From CAYMSO01 sp964393185 (lineage in GTDB: Bacteria; Patescibacteriota; Dojkabacteria; J137), in NCBI GenBank assembly GCA_964393185.1, contig CAYMSO010000001.1, forward strand, positions 62,001 through 126,000: a stretch of DNA of 64,000 nucleotides, in the 5' to 3' direction. Under the pieces are notes generated by a model that was not told where the DNA came from, did not search any database, and worked only from the letters and a program-made list of their open reading frames with translations. The translations under genes and the position numbers were made by a program. Position 1 is the stretch's first letter; each line of letters starts with the position of its first letter. Shown here piece by piece: positions 6,900 through 15,065 of the stretch.

Positions 6900-8198
6900 C
6901 TAAGGTTTACTTAATACTGTAGTTCTTGGAAATGGTATAGTTTCTCTGATATGATGAACACCGGAAATCCATCTAACTGTTCTTTCCAAGCCTATTCCAA
7001 AACCTGAATGTGGAACAGATCCGTATTTTCGAATGTTAAGATACCATTCATAGTCATCAACTGAATAATTTCTAGCCTTTAATTCGGAAAGCAGTACATC
7101 ATAATTATCTTCTCTCTGACTTCCACCAATAATTTCCCTAGCCTCTTCTGGAGCAATTAAATCGGCATTGATTGCTCTCTGCATACCTCTTTCGTCAGTA
7201 TACTTTTTCATATAAAATGATTTCACTTCAAAAGGGTAGTCTTCAATAAAAACTGGAATTTTAAAAATATTTCCAATTTCTATTTCTTCTTCTGTAGTCA
7301 TATCGTCATTGTAGTCGACTTTAAAGCCTTTTTCTTCCAGTAATTTTTTAGCCTCGTAATGCTTTAATCTTGCAAATGGTTTTTGAACTACATCCTGAAG
7401 AATTTTTGTATCTCTTTCCAATATTTCTAGCTCCAGCTTGCAAAATTCAAGTGCATCTTTAACGATTCTTTTTACCAACCCTTCTTGAACATCTTCGTTC
7501 ATTTGCTGGTCATGATAAGCCATTTCGGCATCCATCATCCAGAATTCTGAAAGATGATTTCTTGTTTTACTCTTCTCTGCCCTAAAAACTGGTCCAAAAT
7601 CATATGCCTTGCCAAAACTCATTATTCCAGCTTCAAGATAAAGTTGCCCTGATTGAGTTAAATACATCATGGAGTCATAGTATTCTAGCCCGAACAATTG
7701 TGTAGTATCTTCGCAACTTGTAGGTTGTAAAATAGGTGTATCAAATCGAATAAAACCTTCTTCATGAAAATAATTTGTTATAGATCTGAACACTTGATCT
7801 CTAATTCGTAAAACTGCCCAAGGTGTTTTTGATCTTAGGTATAAATCTCTGTTTTCGAACAAAAATTCGGGGCCGTGTTCTTTTTTTCCGATTGGAAATT
7901 CTTCGGATTTAGATACAATTTCTATTTTATAGACTTGAATCTCAAAAACATCGTCTTTTTTGGGGTGTTTAGAAATTTTTCCTTGAACAATAACAGATGC
8001 TTCTTGCCCTGCTCTTTCTACATTTTCCCAAACACTATTAGAAACGTTGGATTTTTCAACAATACCTTGGATAAATCCAGTCCCATCACGAAGTTCAAGA
8101 AAAGCGATTTTTCCGGATGATCGTTTATTATATAACCAACCCTTCACCTCAACTTCTTTTCCTACATAGTCTTTTAAATGCGATATTGTATAGCTCAT
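6900..8198 (-). CDS. asnS: Asparaginyl-tRNA synthetase
   Basis: A class IIb synthetase of 432 residues, the usual size. An N-terminal OB anticodon-binding domain (VEVKGWLYNKRSSGKIAFLE) is followed by motif 2 (FRAEKSKTRNHLSEFWMMDAE in two parts) and motif 3 (HSGFGIGLERTVRWISG). The RNHLSEFWM signature separates AsnRS from AspRS. It charges tRNA-Asn directly, so an Asp-tRNA-Asn amidation route is not required in this organism. The gene follows tRNA-Asn by about 155 bases on the same strand, and both lie downstream of a leader peptide with five Asn codons and a terminator. Confidence 0.97.
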   Translation of the reverse strand: MSYTISHLKDYVGKEVEVKGWLYNKRSSGKIAFLELRDGTGFIQGIVEKSNVSNSVWENVERAGQEASVIVQGKISKHPKKDDVFEIQVYKIEIVSKSEEFPIGKKEHGPEFLFENRDLYLRSKTPWAVLRIRDQVFRSITNYFHEEGFIRFDTPILQPTSCEDTTQLFGLEYYDSMMYLTQSGQLYLEAGIMSFGKAYDFGPVFRAEKSKTRNHLSEFWMMDAEMAYHDQQMNEDVQEGLVKRIVKDALEFCKLELEILERDTKILQDVVQKPFARLKHYEAKKLLEEKGFKVDYNDDMTTEEEIEIGNIFKIPVFIEDYPFEVKSFYMKKYTDERGMQRAINADLIAPEEAREIIGGSQREDNYDVLLSELKARNYSVDDYEWYLNIRKYGSVPHSGFGIGLERTVRWISGVHHIRETIPFPRTTVLSKP

Positions 8199-8354
8199 AT
8201 ATTTTTAAGAAATAATTTATATACTAACATAATGTAGTTAGTTTATTAATTTTAAAATTTTTATTGTAAACTAATCTTCTTCCTTAACAACATACAACTA
8301 TGGATTTCTGTCCGTAGTTTTTTATTAGTAATTTCTTGCGACAATTAAAAAATA

Positions 8355-8427
8355 CTGAGACAGTAGGATTCGAACCTACAACCTTGCCGTTAACAGCGGC
8401 TTGCTCTACCTATTGAGCTATGTCTCA
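8355..8427 (-). tRNA. tRNA-Asn (GTT)
   Basis: On the minus strand the 7-base acceptor arms TGAGACA/TGTCTCA, the D arm AGCTCAATAGGTAGAGC, anticodon loop CTGTTAA with anticodon GTT and the T loop GGTTCGAATCC form a complete cloverleaf of 73 nt with discriminator G. CCA is not encoded. It lies immediately after the U-run of the Asn attenuator and before asnS, so the tRNA and its synthetase are probably controlled together. Confidence 0.97.
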
Positions 8428-8432
8428 TTAAA

Positions 8433-8488
8433 AATAAAAAAACTCCCTTTTGGGAGCTTCATTGTTTAAATATCAACAATAACTCCCT
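8433..8488 (-). promoter_or_regulatory. Asn transcription attenuator (regions 2-4 and terminator)
   Basis: Minus strand order: region 2 GGGAGTTATTGTT (starts 8487), then terminator AGCTCCC-AAAA-GGGAGTTTTTTT (8433-8458). The GGGAG of region 2 can pair with CTCCC of the terminator 5' arm, and its TTATTGTT plus ATTTAA pair with the leader codons AACAATAA and TTAAAT (region 1). Ribosomes stalled on the Asn codons would mask region 1, free region 2 and prevent termination. The mechanism is inferred from complementarity. Confidence 0.85.
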
Positions 8489-8528
8489 AGCGGAGCAAAT
8501 TATTATTGTTATTTAATTGAACTTTCAT
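8487..8528 (-). CDS. Asn leader peptide MKVQLNNNNNLLR
   Basis: A 13-codon ORF with five consecutive Asn codons (AAT AAC AAT AAT AAT), ending in TAG that overlaps region 2 of the attenuator. A -10-like TAAAAT (8536-8541) places the transcription start at or next to the ATG, so the leader is probably read from a leaderless mRNA. The codons precede tRNA-Asn and asnS, which fits sensing of charged tRNA-Asn. The Asn run itself also supplies the bases of region 1. Confidence 0.85.
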   Translation of the reverse strand: MKVQLNNNNNLLR

Positions 8529-8571
8529 ACTTAAGATTTTAGCAAATTAATCTATAGTTTTCTATATCTAA

Positions 8572-8599
8572 CATAGACTGCACTCTTGTGCAGTCTATG
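8572..8599 (-). terminator. Hairpin after the 183-aa membrane protein gene
   Basis: Perfect 12-base arms CATAGACTGCAC and GTGCAGTCTATG with a four-base loop, just beyond the stop of the gene at 8620. The following T-run is weak, so it may be a stabilising or factor-dependent end rather than a strong intrinsic terminator. Confidence 0.6.
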
Positions 8600-8619
8600 A
8601 ATAATTTTTCTTAAAAAAA

Positions 8620-9171
8620 TTACTTTTTATCTCCAGAATTCTGCATTTCTTTTGCCTTAGTTTCGGCTAAACTTTTTGCTTTATTGAACATTGCCATAAC
8701 TTCAGCCTGATGTTTCATTGCTTTCATTCCATTTGCAACAAGAATTGCTAGATTGATTAGTACAAATCCGTAATATCCAAAACCAACACTTACTCCATTT
8801 TCGTTGTTAGAAAGAATAGAAATTGTAGAAATCAATATATTAACAATTGCTGCAATTCCAGCTGCAACAACAGCATTTAATACAGCAGAATGTTTTACTG
8901 CGCCAGTTTTTACCTGATAAACAACCATTGCTGAAAAGCTTAGTCCAACTATAGTAGAAACAAGAACTATAATATCTGATAATGATGCGATTTCAAAAAA
9001 ATTTCCACTTTCGCTAAATCCGAATGCAGATAGTTTTAGCCAAGGCATAAACATCATAAAAATTAAAGAAAGGACAAAACCTACAACAGTTGCGGTTTGC
9101 AACTTAGATCTCATTGCAAGATCTTTAACCATTTCTAGTGGCTGTTGTGTCTTTGCATTAGCTGCTTGCAT
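8620..9171 (-). CDS. Hypothetical four-helix membrane protein
   Basis: Not recognised. The 183-residue protein has a soluble N-terminal stretch (about 1-30) and four hydrophobic segments (near 31-48, 68-85, 100-120 and 130-148), ending with an alpha-helical charged tail containing MFNKAKSLAETKAKEM. No transporter motif is visible. It is a single gene upstream of the Asn leader unit and separated from it by a hairpin. Confidence 0.65.
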   Translation of the reverse strand: MQAANAKTQQPLEMVKDLAMRSKLQTATVVGFVLSLIFMMFMPWLKLSAFGFSESGNFFEIASLSDIIVLVSTIVGLSFSAMVVYQVKTGAVKHSAVLNAVVAAGIAAIVNILISTISILSNNENGVSVGFGYYGFVLINLAILVANGMKAMKHQAEVMAMFNKAKSLAETKAKEMQNSGDKK

Positions 9172-9336
9172 AATTAGATAAATAATAATTAATAATGACT
9201 AATACAACAATGATACATCGAAGTTTGCCATCTCACAATAGTTTTTCCATTTAATGAAGAAAATTTTAAAATTTGTAATGCATTACAATGCTTAAATAAA
9301 TATAATCGTTTATTATCAGGTAGTTTTTTATCTAGA

Positions 9337-10059
9337 ATGAAAAACAATCTAGTAAAAGTTTTTTCTACAAGTATTTTTGGTAATTCATTAATAAAGACTC
9401 AAAAAAATGACACTATTGTCTCGGTTGCTTGTTCTGCACTTCATGATTTATCCAACACAATATCTGTTATAAAAGGTACTATTATGTTGTTACAAGACAA
9501 AAATTCTGCTCATTCAGAAATTATTGATGTTATGAATGAATCTCTAGACAATGCTACGAAAATAATACGTAGTGGTATGGATTATTTAGTTAATCTTAAT
9601 GATAACAATGTTTTTACGCTGTATTCAGAGATATTGCATACTATTAAGAATTTTCAAAAAAGATTATTTAAACAGGGTGTGTTAATTAATATTGATGTTG
9701 ATTCTCACATATATATCAAATCTAATCCGTTGATTATAGATAGGATATTTACCAATTTAATCAATAATTCGTTGGATGCTTTTGCAGACTGCAAGGACGG
9801 TAGATCAAAAAGGATAGTTATAAAAGCCTACGAATTTAATAGCAAAATTACTTTGGAAATAGAAGATAATGCTTGCGGAATTGCACAAGAGCATATAAAA
9901 AAAGTGTTTGATAGTGGATATACTACAAAAAATGCATCGAGTGGCATGGGGCTTTTCTTGATTAGAGAGTTAATTGAAAAGAACTTGGGTGGCAATATCT
10001 GGATAAATTCCAAAGAAGGCTGTTATACAAAAATCAAGATTATTCTTCCAAATAACTAA
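9337..10059 (+). CDS. Soluble sensor histidine kinase
   Basis: A 240-residue kinase without membrane segments. The H box is ALHDLSNTISVIKGTIMLL (His about 33), the N box NLINNSLDAF (about 139-148), G1 as DNACGIA and G2 as SSGMGLFLIRELIEKNLGGN. There is no separate sensor domain beyond about 25 N-terminal residues, so it must receive its signal from a partner or through the dimerisation domain. Its stop codon overlaps the stop of the response regulator on the opposite strand by four bases, making a convergent pair; partnership is likely from location alone. Confidence 0.9.
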   Translation: MKNNLVKVFSTSIFGNSLIKTQKNDTIVSVACSALHDLSNTISVIKGTIMLLQDKNSAHSEIIDVMNESLDNATKIIRSGMDYLVNLNDNNVFTLYSEILHTIKNFQKRLFKQGVLINIDVDSHIYIKSNPLIIDRIFTNLINNSLDAFADCKDGRSKRIVIKAYEFNSKITLEIEDNACGIAQEHIKKVFDSGYTTKNASSGMGLFLIRELIEKNLGGNIWINSKEGCYTKIKIILPNN

Positions 10060-10745
10060 ACAGGGTTTAAATACTTGGGATTGATTCTGTATCCTTTGCC
10101 ATATACAGTTTCTATTATATCTTTTGCATCGCCTAGTTTTGCTCTTGTCCTGCTTACGATTGTATCAACGTTACTTAGCTGAGGTTCCGAATTTCTTTTA
10201 GATATCACATTAATTAACTCGTATCTACTTAATAATTCGCCATTTTTTCTGAATAATGCCAATAAAAATTCATACTCATTGGGTGTGAAAGATACAAGTT
10301 TATTGTTTACCTTAACACTAGAATTCTTTTGGTTAATTTCTATAGATCCGAATCTTATTAAGGCGTAATCACCATAGTTGTTTAGTAAAGAAATTATTTG
10401 CGCTTTGAGTAAATCATAGTTGATAGGCTTTCTATGAAAAATATTCGCACCTAGTTGATATGTATCGATTTCAACACTACGCTGCTCATAAGTTGTCATA
10501 AGAATGATAGGAAGTTTTATGTCTTTTAATCTGATTTCGGAAACAATCTTATGACCATTTTTATCAGGTAAAAAATAGTCTACTAATAAAAGGGTATATC
10601 TTTTTTTAAGTAGCTTAGCGATTCCTGTGGTAGCATCGAGAGCAACATCCACTTCGAAACCGAGTGTTATTAGAAAATTTTTTAATACATACAGTAGTTG
10701 TCTATCGTCTTCGATAATCAGAATTTTTTGCTTGGACTTTAGCAT
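10056..10745 (-). CDS. OmpR/PhoB-family response regulator
   Basis: A 229-residue DNA-binding response regulator. The receiver domain has IIEDDRQLLYVL with the acidic pair, the phosphoacceptor Asp in LLLVDYFLPDKNG (about 54) and the conserved Lys in HRKPIN (about 104). The C-terminal winged helix ends in DTIVSRTRAKLGD and ETVYGKGYRINP, typical of OmpR proteins. It converges on the histidine kinase with a four-base stop overlap, an unusual arrangement for a two-component pair, which are normally tandem. Confidence 0.93.
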   Translation of the reverse strand: MLKSKQKILIIEDDRQLLYVLKNFLITLGFEVDVALDATTGIAKLLKKRYTLLLVDYFLPDKNGHKIVSEIRLKDIKLPIILMTTYEQRSVEIDTYQLGANIFHRKPINYDLLKAQIISLLNNYGDYALIRFGSIEINQKNSSVKVNNKLVSFTPNEYEFLLALFRKNGELLSRYELINVISKRNSEPQLSNVDTIVSRTRAKLGDAKDIIETVYGKGYRINPKYLNPV

Positions 10746-10800
10746 TGAATAAAATTTAAGCTAAAGTAATTATAATTCATGAATCCTTACAAAATCCTTA

Positions 10801-12660
10801 CTATTCAGTCCAATTTCCGACTTCTGCACCTAAGATGCTCAATAAATCAGCTGCATTCATTATTATCGACTTAGTTTTTAGACCAGCATTAAAAGCTACC
10901 TGATTTTTATATAGAAAGCTTGCATCTATAAAGGTTCTTAAATTCATAAGTTTTCCTATTGGTGGAACTGCGCCAACTTCTAAATCGAATTTTTGCTTTA
11001 TTATTTCTGGTTTTTCAAATTCGATTTTTTCGCTAACTACCTCCGAAATGCTTTTGGTATTTAACTTAGCATTAGCTGGTATCACAAGCATATAATTCTT
11101 GCTAGAAGACTTTCCCCTTACAATCAAAGCTTTTGCTCCATTTTCGAGTTCTGTTCCTCTTAAGTTTGCAGCATCCTTGCTGGTTAATGTTTCTTCGTGG
11201 CTAACTTCTTTGTAATCAATCTTTTTTAGATTTAATAAATTTATAATTTGTTGATATATAGATACTTTCTTCAGAGCTAACCCAAGATCCTCTAGCTGCT
11301 CATCAGAAATAGATGTAGGAGCGTTCATTACAGCTGTATTACCGTTATAACTCATCGGGAAAGCAATTGTTTCTTTTAAGGATTCTTCTCCTGCTAGTAT
11401 CATAGCTAGTCTATCTAAACCAAGTGCTATTCCGCCGTGCGGAGGTGCGCCATACTTAAACGCTTCTAACATATGGCCGATACCTTCCTGGATTTGTTCC
11501 TCTGTATATCCCATAATTTCGTAAGTTGCTTTCAATATTTCTGGTTTATGTGCTCTAATACTTCCCCCGCCTACTTCATAACCGTTGCAAACTAAGTCGT
11601 ACTGCGCTGTAACAATTTTATCAATGTTCTTTTTTTGTAAATGCCATTCTACGTGTTCTTCAACTGGATGACTAAATGGGTTATGAGTGAATGTCCAACC
11701 ACTCTTGCCGTCTCTAACTTCAGCAATATCTTCTTTGTCAACTTTCTTGAAAAAAGGAAAATTTACAACCCATGCAAATGCAAGTACACCTTGCTGTTTT
11801 TCCTTTTCGGTTCGCATATCAAATTTGTCTGCACCGTAAGTATCTATTGCGTCGGCATAATCAATTACAGGGAAAGGATCTGATTTAAATTTTGCTCCAA
11901 ATTTCGACAAAGCTGTTTTTACAACATTTTCTACCAGTTCCATAAATTCTTTTTGTGTTCTAAAACTAGATTCAATATCTACTTGAGTATGCTCAAATCC
12001 TCTATCTGCCCGCAGGTCTTCGTCTCTTACACATTTTGCTAATTGGAAATAATTTTCTACTCCGGCAACCATTAGCAGCTGTTTATATTGTTGCGGACTT
12101 TGTGGTAAAGCATAAAACTTACCAGGATTTAGTCTAGATGGTACTACAAAATCTCTAGAGCCTTCTTTTGTAGAAGCCGTAAGTATTGGGGTTTCTACCT
12201 CTACAAAATCTTCTTTGATTAGATTATTTCTAATTTCATTTGCTAATGCTGATCTAAGTTTCAGAATTCTATGCATTCTTTGTCTTCTTAGGTCCAAATA
12301 TCTATATTTAAGTCTCATCTCCTCGCGAATGTCATATCCATCTCCTTTTACTGGAATTGGAAGTGCTTCTGCTTTATTCAAAATTTTTAATTCTTTAATT
12401 TCTACTTCTATGTCTCCATTGTTTTGTTCTTTATTTATTTGTGATTCGGATCTTTTGTTTACTTTCCCTATAATCTCTACAACGGATTCCAAACTAATGT
12501 TCGAAACTTTAGACATCAGAATTCCTTGAACTTTTCCACTTCTATCACGTACATCTATAAAGGTAATTTTTCCCATTTTCCTTAAATTATCCACCCAACC
12601 ACAAATTTTGACCTCCTCGTTTATATGTGAGTTGAGCTCTGCGGCTAAAGTTCTCTTCAT
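10801..12660 (-). CDS. aspS: AspRS without GAD domain, fused to a YbaK/ProXp-like deacylase
   Basis: Residues 1-100 are the OB anticodon domain (VKICGWVDNLRKMGKITFID). The catalytic core shows the flipping loop KEGSRDFVVPSRL (165-177), QSPQQYKQLLM, motif 2 VRDEDLRADRGFEHTQVD (211-228) and motif 3 GIALGLDRLAMILAGEE. The bacterial GAD insertion of over 100 residues is absent: FDMRTEKEKQQ runs straight to GVLAFAWVVNFP at about 284-298. Residues about 467-619 form a YbaK/INS-type domain with GAKALIVRGK (candidate catalytic Lys), GAVPPIGKL and NAGLKTKSIIMNAADLLSI. That family hydrolyses mischarged Cys- or Ala-tRNA-Pro. The fusion is continuous, with no frameshift. Confidence 0.93.
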   Translation of the reverse strand: MKRTLAAELNSHINEEVKICGWVDNLRKMGKITFIDVRDRSGKVQGILMSKVSNISLESVVEIIGKVNKRSESQINKEQNNGDIEVEIKELKILNKAEALPIPVKGDGYDIREEMRLKYRYLDLRRQRMHRILKLRSALANEIRNNLIKEDFVEVETPILTASTKEGSRDFVVPSRLNPGKFYALPQSPQQYKQLLMVAGVENYFQLAKCVRDEDLRADRGFEHTQVDIESSFRTQKEFMELVENVVKTALSKFGAKFKSDPFPVIDYADAIDTYGADKFDMRTEKEKQQGVLAFAWVVNFPFFKKVDKEDIAEVRDGKSGWTFTHNPFSHPVEEHVEWHLQKKNIDKIVTAQYDLVCNGYEVGGGSIRAHKPEILKATYEIMGYTEEQIQEGIGHMLEAFKYGAPPHGGIALGLDRLAMILAGEESLKETIAFPMSYNGNTAVMNAPTSISDEQLEDLGLALKKVSIYQQIINLLNLKKIDYKEVSHEETLTSKDAANLRGTELENGAKALIVRGKSSSKNYMLVIPANAKLNTKSISEVVSEKIEFEKPEIIKQKFDLEVGAVPPIGKLMNLRTFIDASFLYKNQVAFNAGLKTKSIIMNAADLLSILGAEVGNWTE

Positions 12661-12772
12661 AGATATATGAATAATAAAAAAAAGTTTACTAGATTAGCTA
12701 TTCTAACATCTATTGAACTATTTGAGAATTTGAAATATAGATTTTAATCAATTGATTTGCAATAATGTTTGC

Positions 12773-13477
12773 ATGAATATTAGCGATGATGTAACTCACA
12801 AGTATCTAAAAGCCATTGCCGAGCAATATAAGTTCCGAAAAGTTATTCAGAGAGGACTAATAACTGGTATTTTTACAGCAATTGGTGCAACTATCGGATT
12901 CGCGATAGTACTGGTTGTAGCTTCAAAACTATTATCTGGGCTCAAAGAAGTACCTTTTGTAGATAATATATTGCAACAAACAAAGCTAGACGTAATAATT
13001 GAATCAGAGCTGAATAATCTTTCTACAACTGAAAATCCGGATGAGCAATCTACACAACAAAGTGAAGAAGAAAAAATTACGTACACAACATTTACAAATG
13101 AGCAGATTGGATTTGAATTTAAGTATCCATCTATATTTACAACTATAACCGATAACTTTGCAGAGCTGAATTCTTCCAAATTAATAGAGTTTGCAGGAGA
13201 GTCTTATATTCAGAAACTAGAATTATATAAAGATTTAGAACTTACAATCGAGGGTGAGAAACGTAAGGCAGAAGTAGTAAACGAATTTTTGGAAGAAGAT
13301 ACTCTTGATCTTTATGAAGGGGGCGCCATTGTTGATGGAAATCAAATAAAAAATCCTTTATTTGTATACAACTTCAAATTTAATGAGTCGAACTACACTT
13401 TTATTGCGATAGCTGATACCGAAACTCCAAAAATCTCACGAGAATTATTCATAGCATTGTTAGAGAGTATAGAATAG
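12773..13477 (+). CDS. Membrane-anchored hypothetical protein
   Basis: Start chosen at ATG 12773 (MNISDDVTHKYLK); an upstream TTG would add seven residues. One membrane helix (about 26-50, GIFTAIGATIGFAIVLVVASKLL) follows a short cytoplasmic N terminus. After a Ser/Thr/Gln/Glu-rich linker, the outer domain begins with EQIGFEFKYPSIFT, a PsbP/lipoprotein-like YPSxF opening that recurs as VGYPEDW in the protein at 15066. The function is unknown. It is divergent from aspS. Confidence 0.6.
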   Translation: MNISDDVTHKYLKAIAEQYKFRKVIQRGLITGIFTAIGATIGFAIVLVVASKLLSGLKEVPFVDNILQQTKLDVIIESELNNLSTTENPDEQSTQQSEEEKITYTTFTNEQIGFEFKYPSIFTTITDNFAELNSSKLIEFAGESYIQKLELYKDLELTIEGEKRKAEVVNEFLEEDTLDLYEGGAIVDGNQIKNPLFVYNFKFNESNYTFIAIADTETPKISRELFIALLESIE

Positions 13478-13496
13478 TTAAGACATAACTAAGAAT

Positions 13497-13640
13497 TATG
13501 CAGGAACCACTTCATTCCTACGAAGAAATTTTATTTGGTTTTTGGCGCCTCAACCTTTAAAGCTTTAGGAATGATCCGCTTACCTGGATTTTTATGGTTC
13601 GCGTACGTTTCGAATCATTCCCTTACTTTTTATACTTAGA
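13497..13640 (+). other. Structured intergenic element of unknown type
   Basis: This stretch contains an 11-base near-perfect stem, GGAATGATCCG with CGAATCATTCC, enclosing about 32 bases, followed by CTTACTTTTTATAC as on the plus strand after a terminator. Upstream it has a small AGGAA/TTCCT hairpin and TAAAGCTTTA. I could not match it to SRP RNA, 6S RNA, tmRNA, RNase P RNA or a tRNA. It may be a small RNA or simply the terminator of the upstream gene. Confidence 0.35.
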
Positions 13641-14018
13641 TAATATCAGGCAAAAAATCAAAGGTCAACTTAACTATAAATAGACAATACTATTGTTAGA
13701 TTGGAATTTATGTTGTGAAGATATATCTATTATCAAAATTTAATTTTGTGTTGGTTAAATATTAACTTGGTATAAGTTAGCTATTTTTAAATATTAAATA
13801 AATAAATTTTGTAAAATTATTATACAAACTGCAATACTCTTTGCCACAAATGATATCCATAACATAGCTTGATCAAACCACCATACTCGCTATATAATTA
13901 CCTTAAATTCTAAATGCTACCACACGGCATTTTAAAAAAGTCATTTTTTTACTTAGTTCTGTGTGGAGGAATTAAGAAAATCTGACTTAATACTTTAATT
14001 TTAATGCTTTTTTGTATG
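13641..14018. other. Non-coding gap before the LysM gene
   Basis: AT-rich, no convincing gene. The only structure I see is CCACAC (13920-13925) facing GTGTGG (13961-13966) around a T-rich loop. A 23-codon ORF (13914-13985) spans it but lacks supporting features. Confidence 0.4.
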
Positions 14019-14987
14019 GCAGATCCAAATCAAAGCAGCCAGCAGAATAGACCTCAAACTGCTCAAGCTGGAGACAATTCCACAAAAAAGCCTCAATCTA
14101 GCTCCGAAAAAAAGACAGTAATCAACAGAATAAGAAGTAATGATAGACTTCTAGCACTAACTTCTTTAATAGTGTTGATTATTATATTTGCAATTGGTGT
14201 TGGAGCGTTTTTCTTTATTCGAGATGTAGTTTTAGACAAGGATGATGAAGAAGAAACTACTCAAGAAGAAGATGAAGATTCGGAAGAATTAGCCGAGGAT
14301 AGAAACGATGAAGAATCTAGTGAGGGGGAAAATATTTTAACCCCGGATTCTGAATCAATCGACGAGGAACCTACAGATTCCGAAGACACCGAAGAATCTA
14401 CAGAAGAATCCTCCGATGATGAAGATTCAGAAACGTCCGAATCAAAAAATGAAGATAGCGAGTCTGATGTGACTGAGTCATCTCAAGATTCTGAGGAAGA
14501 TTCAGACGAAGAGGAAAATTCAGGTGAAGAGGTTTCCGAAGAGCAAACAGAAGATGCTGATTCTGAGGAAAACGAACCTAGCGATGCAGAGAATGTAGAT
14601 GCAACAGAAAATGAAGATTCTTCCGATGATGAAGAATCTGAAGAAGGATCCCTTAACGGTGATGGGGTTTCCGACTCAGCTGTTAACGTATCTGTAACTG
14701 CTTTATCTACAGGTCATTCAGAGGCAGGGTATCAAAAATCAATTGCTAATCAGAGACTTATTAATTCTGATGGTGTGTGGAGAGTAACAGATTACACTCA
14801 AGGGGATATTGTAAGCCAACCTTACACTATTCAGCTGGGAGATACTTTATGGGAAATCGCAGAAGCTTATTACGGTGATGGATTCCGATGGGTAGCAATA
14901 AAAGATGCAAATGCTTCTCAAATCGGATTCTTACCCGATGGCTCTCAGGCGTTGATAATTCCTGGACAAGTATTGAGTTTACCATAA
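14019..14987 (+). CDS. LysM-domain protein with acidic stalk
   Basis: Start chosen at ATG 14019 (MADPNQSS), five codons after a weaker in-frame start. A cytoplasmic Gln/Ser-rich tail precedes one membrane helix (LLALTSLIVLIIIFAIGVGAF). A stalk of about 160 residues made almost only of Glu, Asp and Ser follows, then a C-terminal LysM domain (YTIQLGDTLWEIAEAYYGDG ... IIPGQVLSLP). LysM binds peptidoglycan or chitin-like glycans, so the protein likely spans from membrane to wall. The strongly acidic stalk resembles that of the NTR protein at 4431. Confidence 0.85.
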   Translation, partial: ADPNQSSQQNRPQTAQAGDNSTKKPQSSSEKKTVINRIRSNDRLLALTSLIVLIIIFAIGVGAFFFIRDVVLDKDDEEETTQEEDEDSEELAEDRNDEESSEGENILTPDSESIDEEPTDSEDTEESTEESSDDEDSETSESKNEDSESDVTESSQDSEEDSDEEENSGEEVSEEQTEDADSEENEPSDAENVDATENEDSSDDEESEEGSLNGDGVSDSAVNVSVTALSTGHSEAGYQKSIANQRLINSDGVWRVTDYTQGDIVSQPYTIQLGDTLWEIAEAYYGDGFRWVAIKDANASQIGFLPDGSQALIIPGQVLSLP

Positions 14988-14995
14988 TCTAAAAA

Positions 14996-15046
14996 TTACC
15001 GGCCGGTAAGATAGTAAATAAGGGTCCTTTTGGAAGGACCCTTATT
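14996..15046. terminator. Terminator between convergent surface-protein genes
   Basis: ATAAGGGTCCTT pairs with AAGGACCCTTAT, followed by a T-run on the plus strand (A-run on the other), serving the LysM gene and the gene at 15066. Just before it is the 14-base perfect palindrome TTACCGGCCGGTAA (14996-15009), which is markedly GC-rich for this genome. Confidence 0.85.
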
Positions 15047-15065
15047 TTTTACTACTTCGTTACTT

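Noticed and set aside
13497..13640. SRP RNA, 6S RNA, tmRNA or decayed tRNA
   Set aside because: The SRP GGAAG loop region, a tmRNA tag frame and a complete T arm are all missing, although GTTTCGAATC looks T-loop-like.
13914..13985. 23-codon ORF before the LysM gene as another leader peptide
   Set aside because: No terminator or region 1/2/3 complementarity follows, and no run of one amino acid is present.
15005..15046. Attenuator before the gene at 15066
   Set aside because: The hairpin lies at the 3' ends of two convergent genes, so it is an ordinary terminator.
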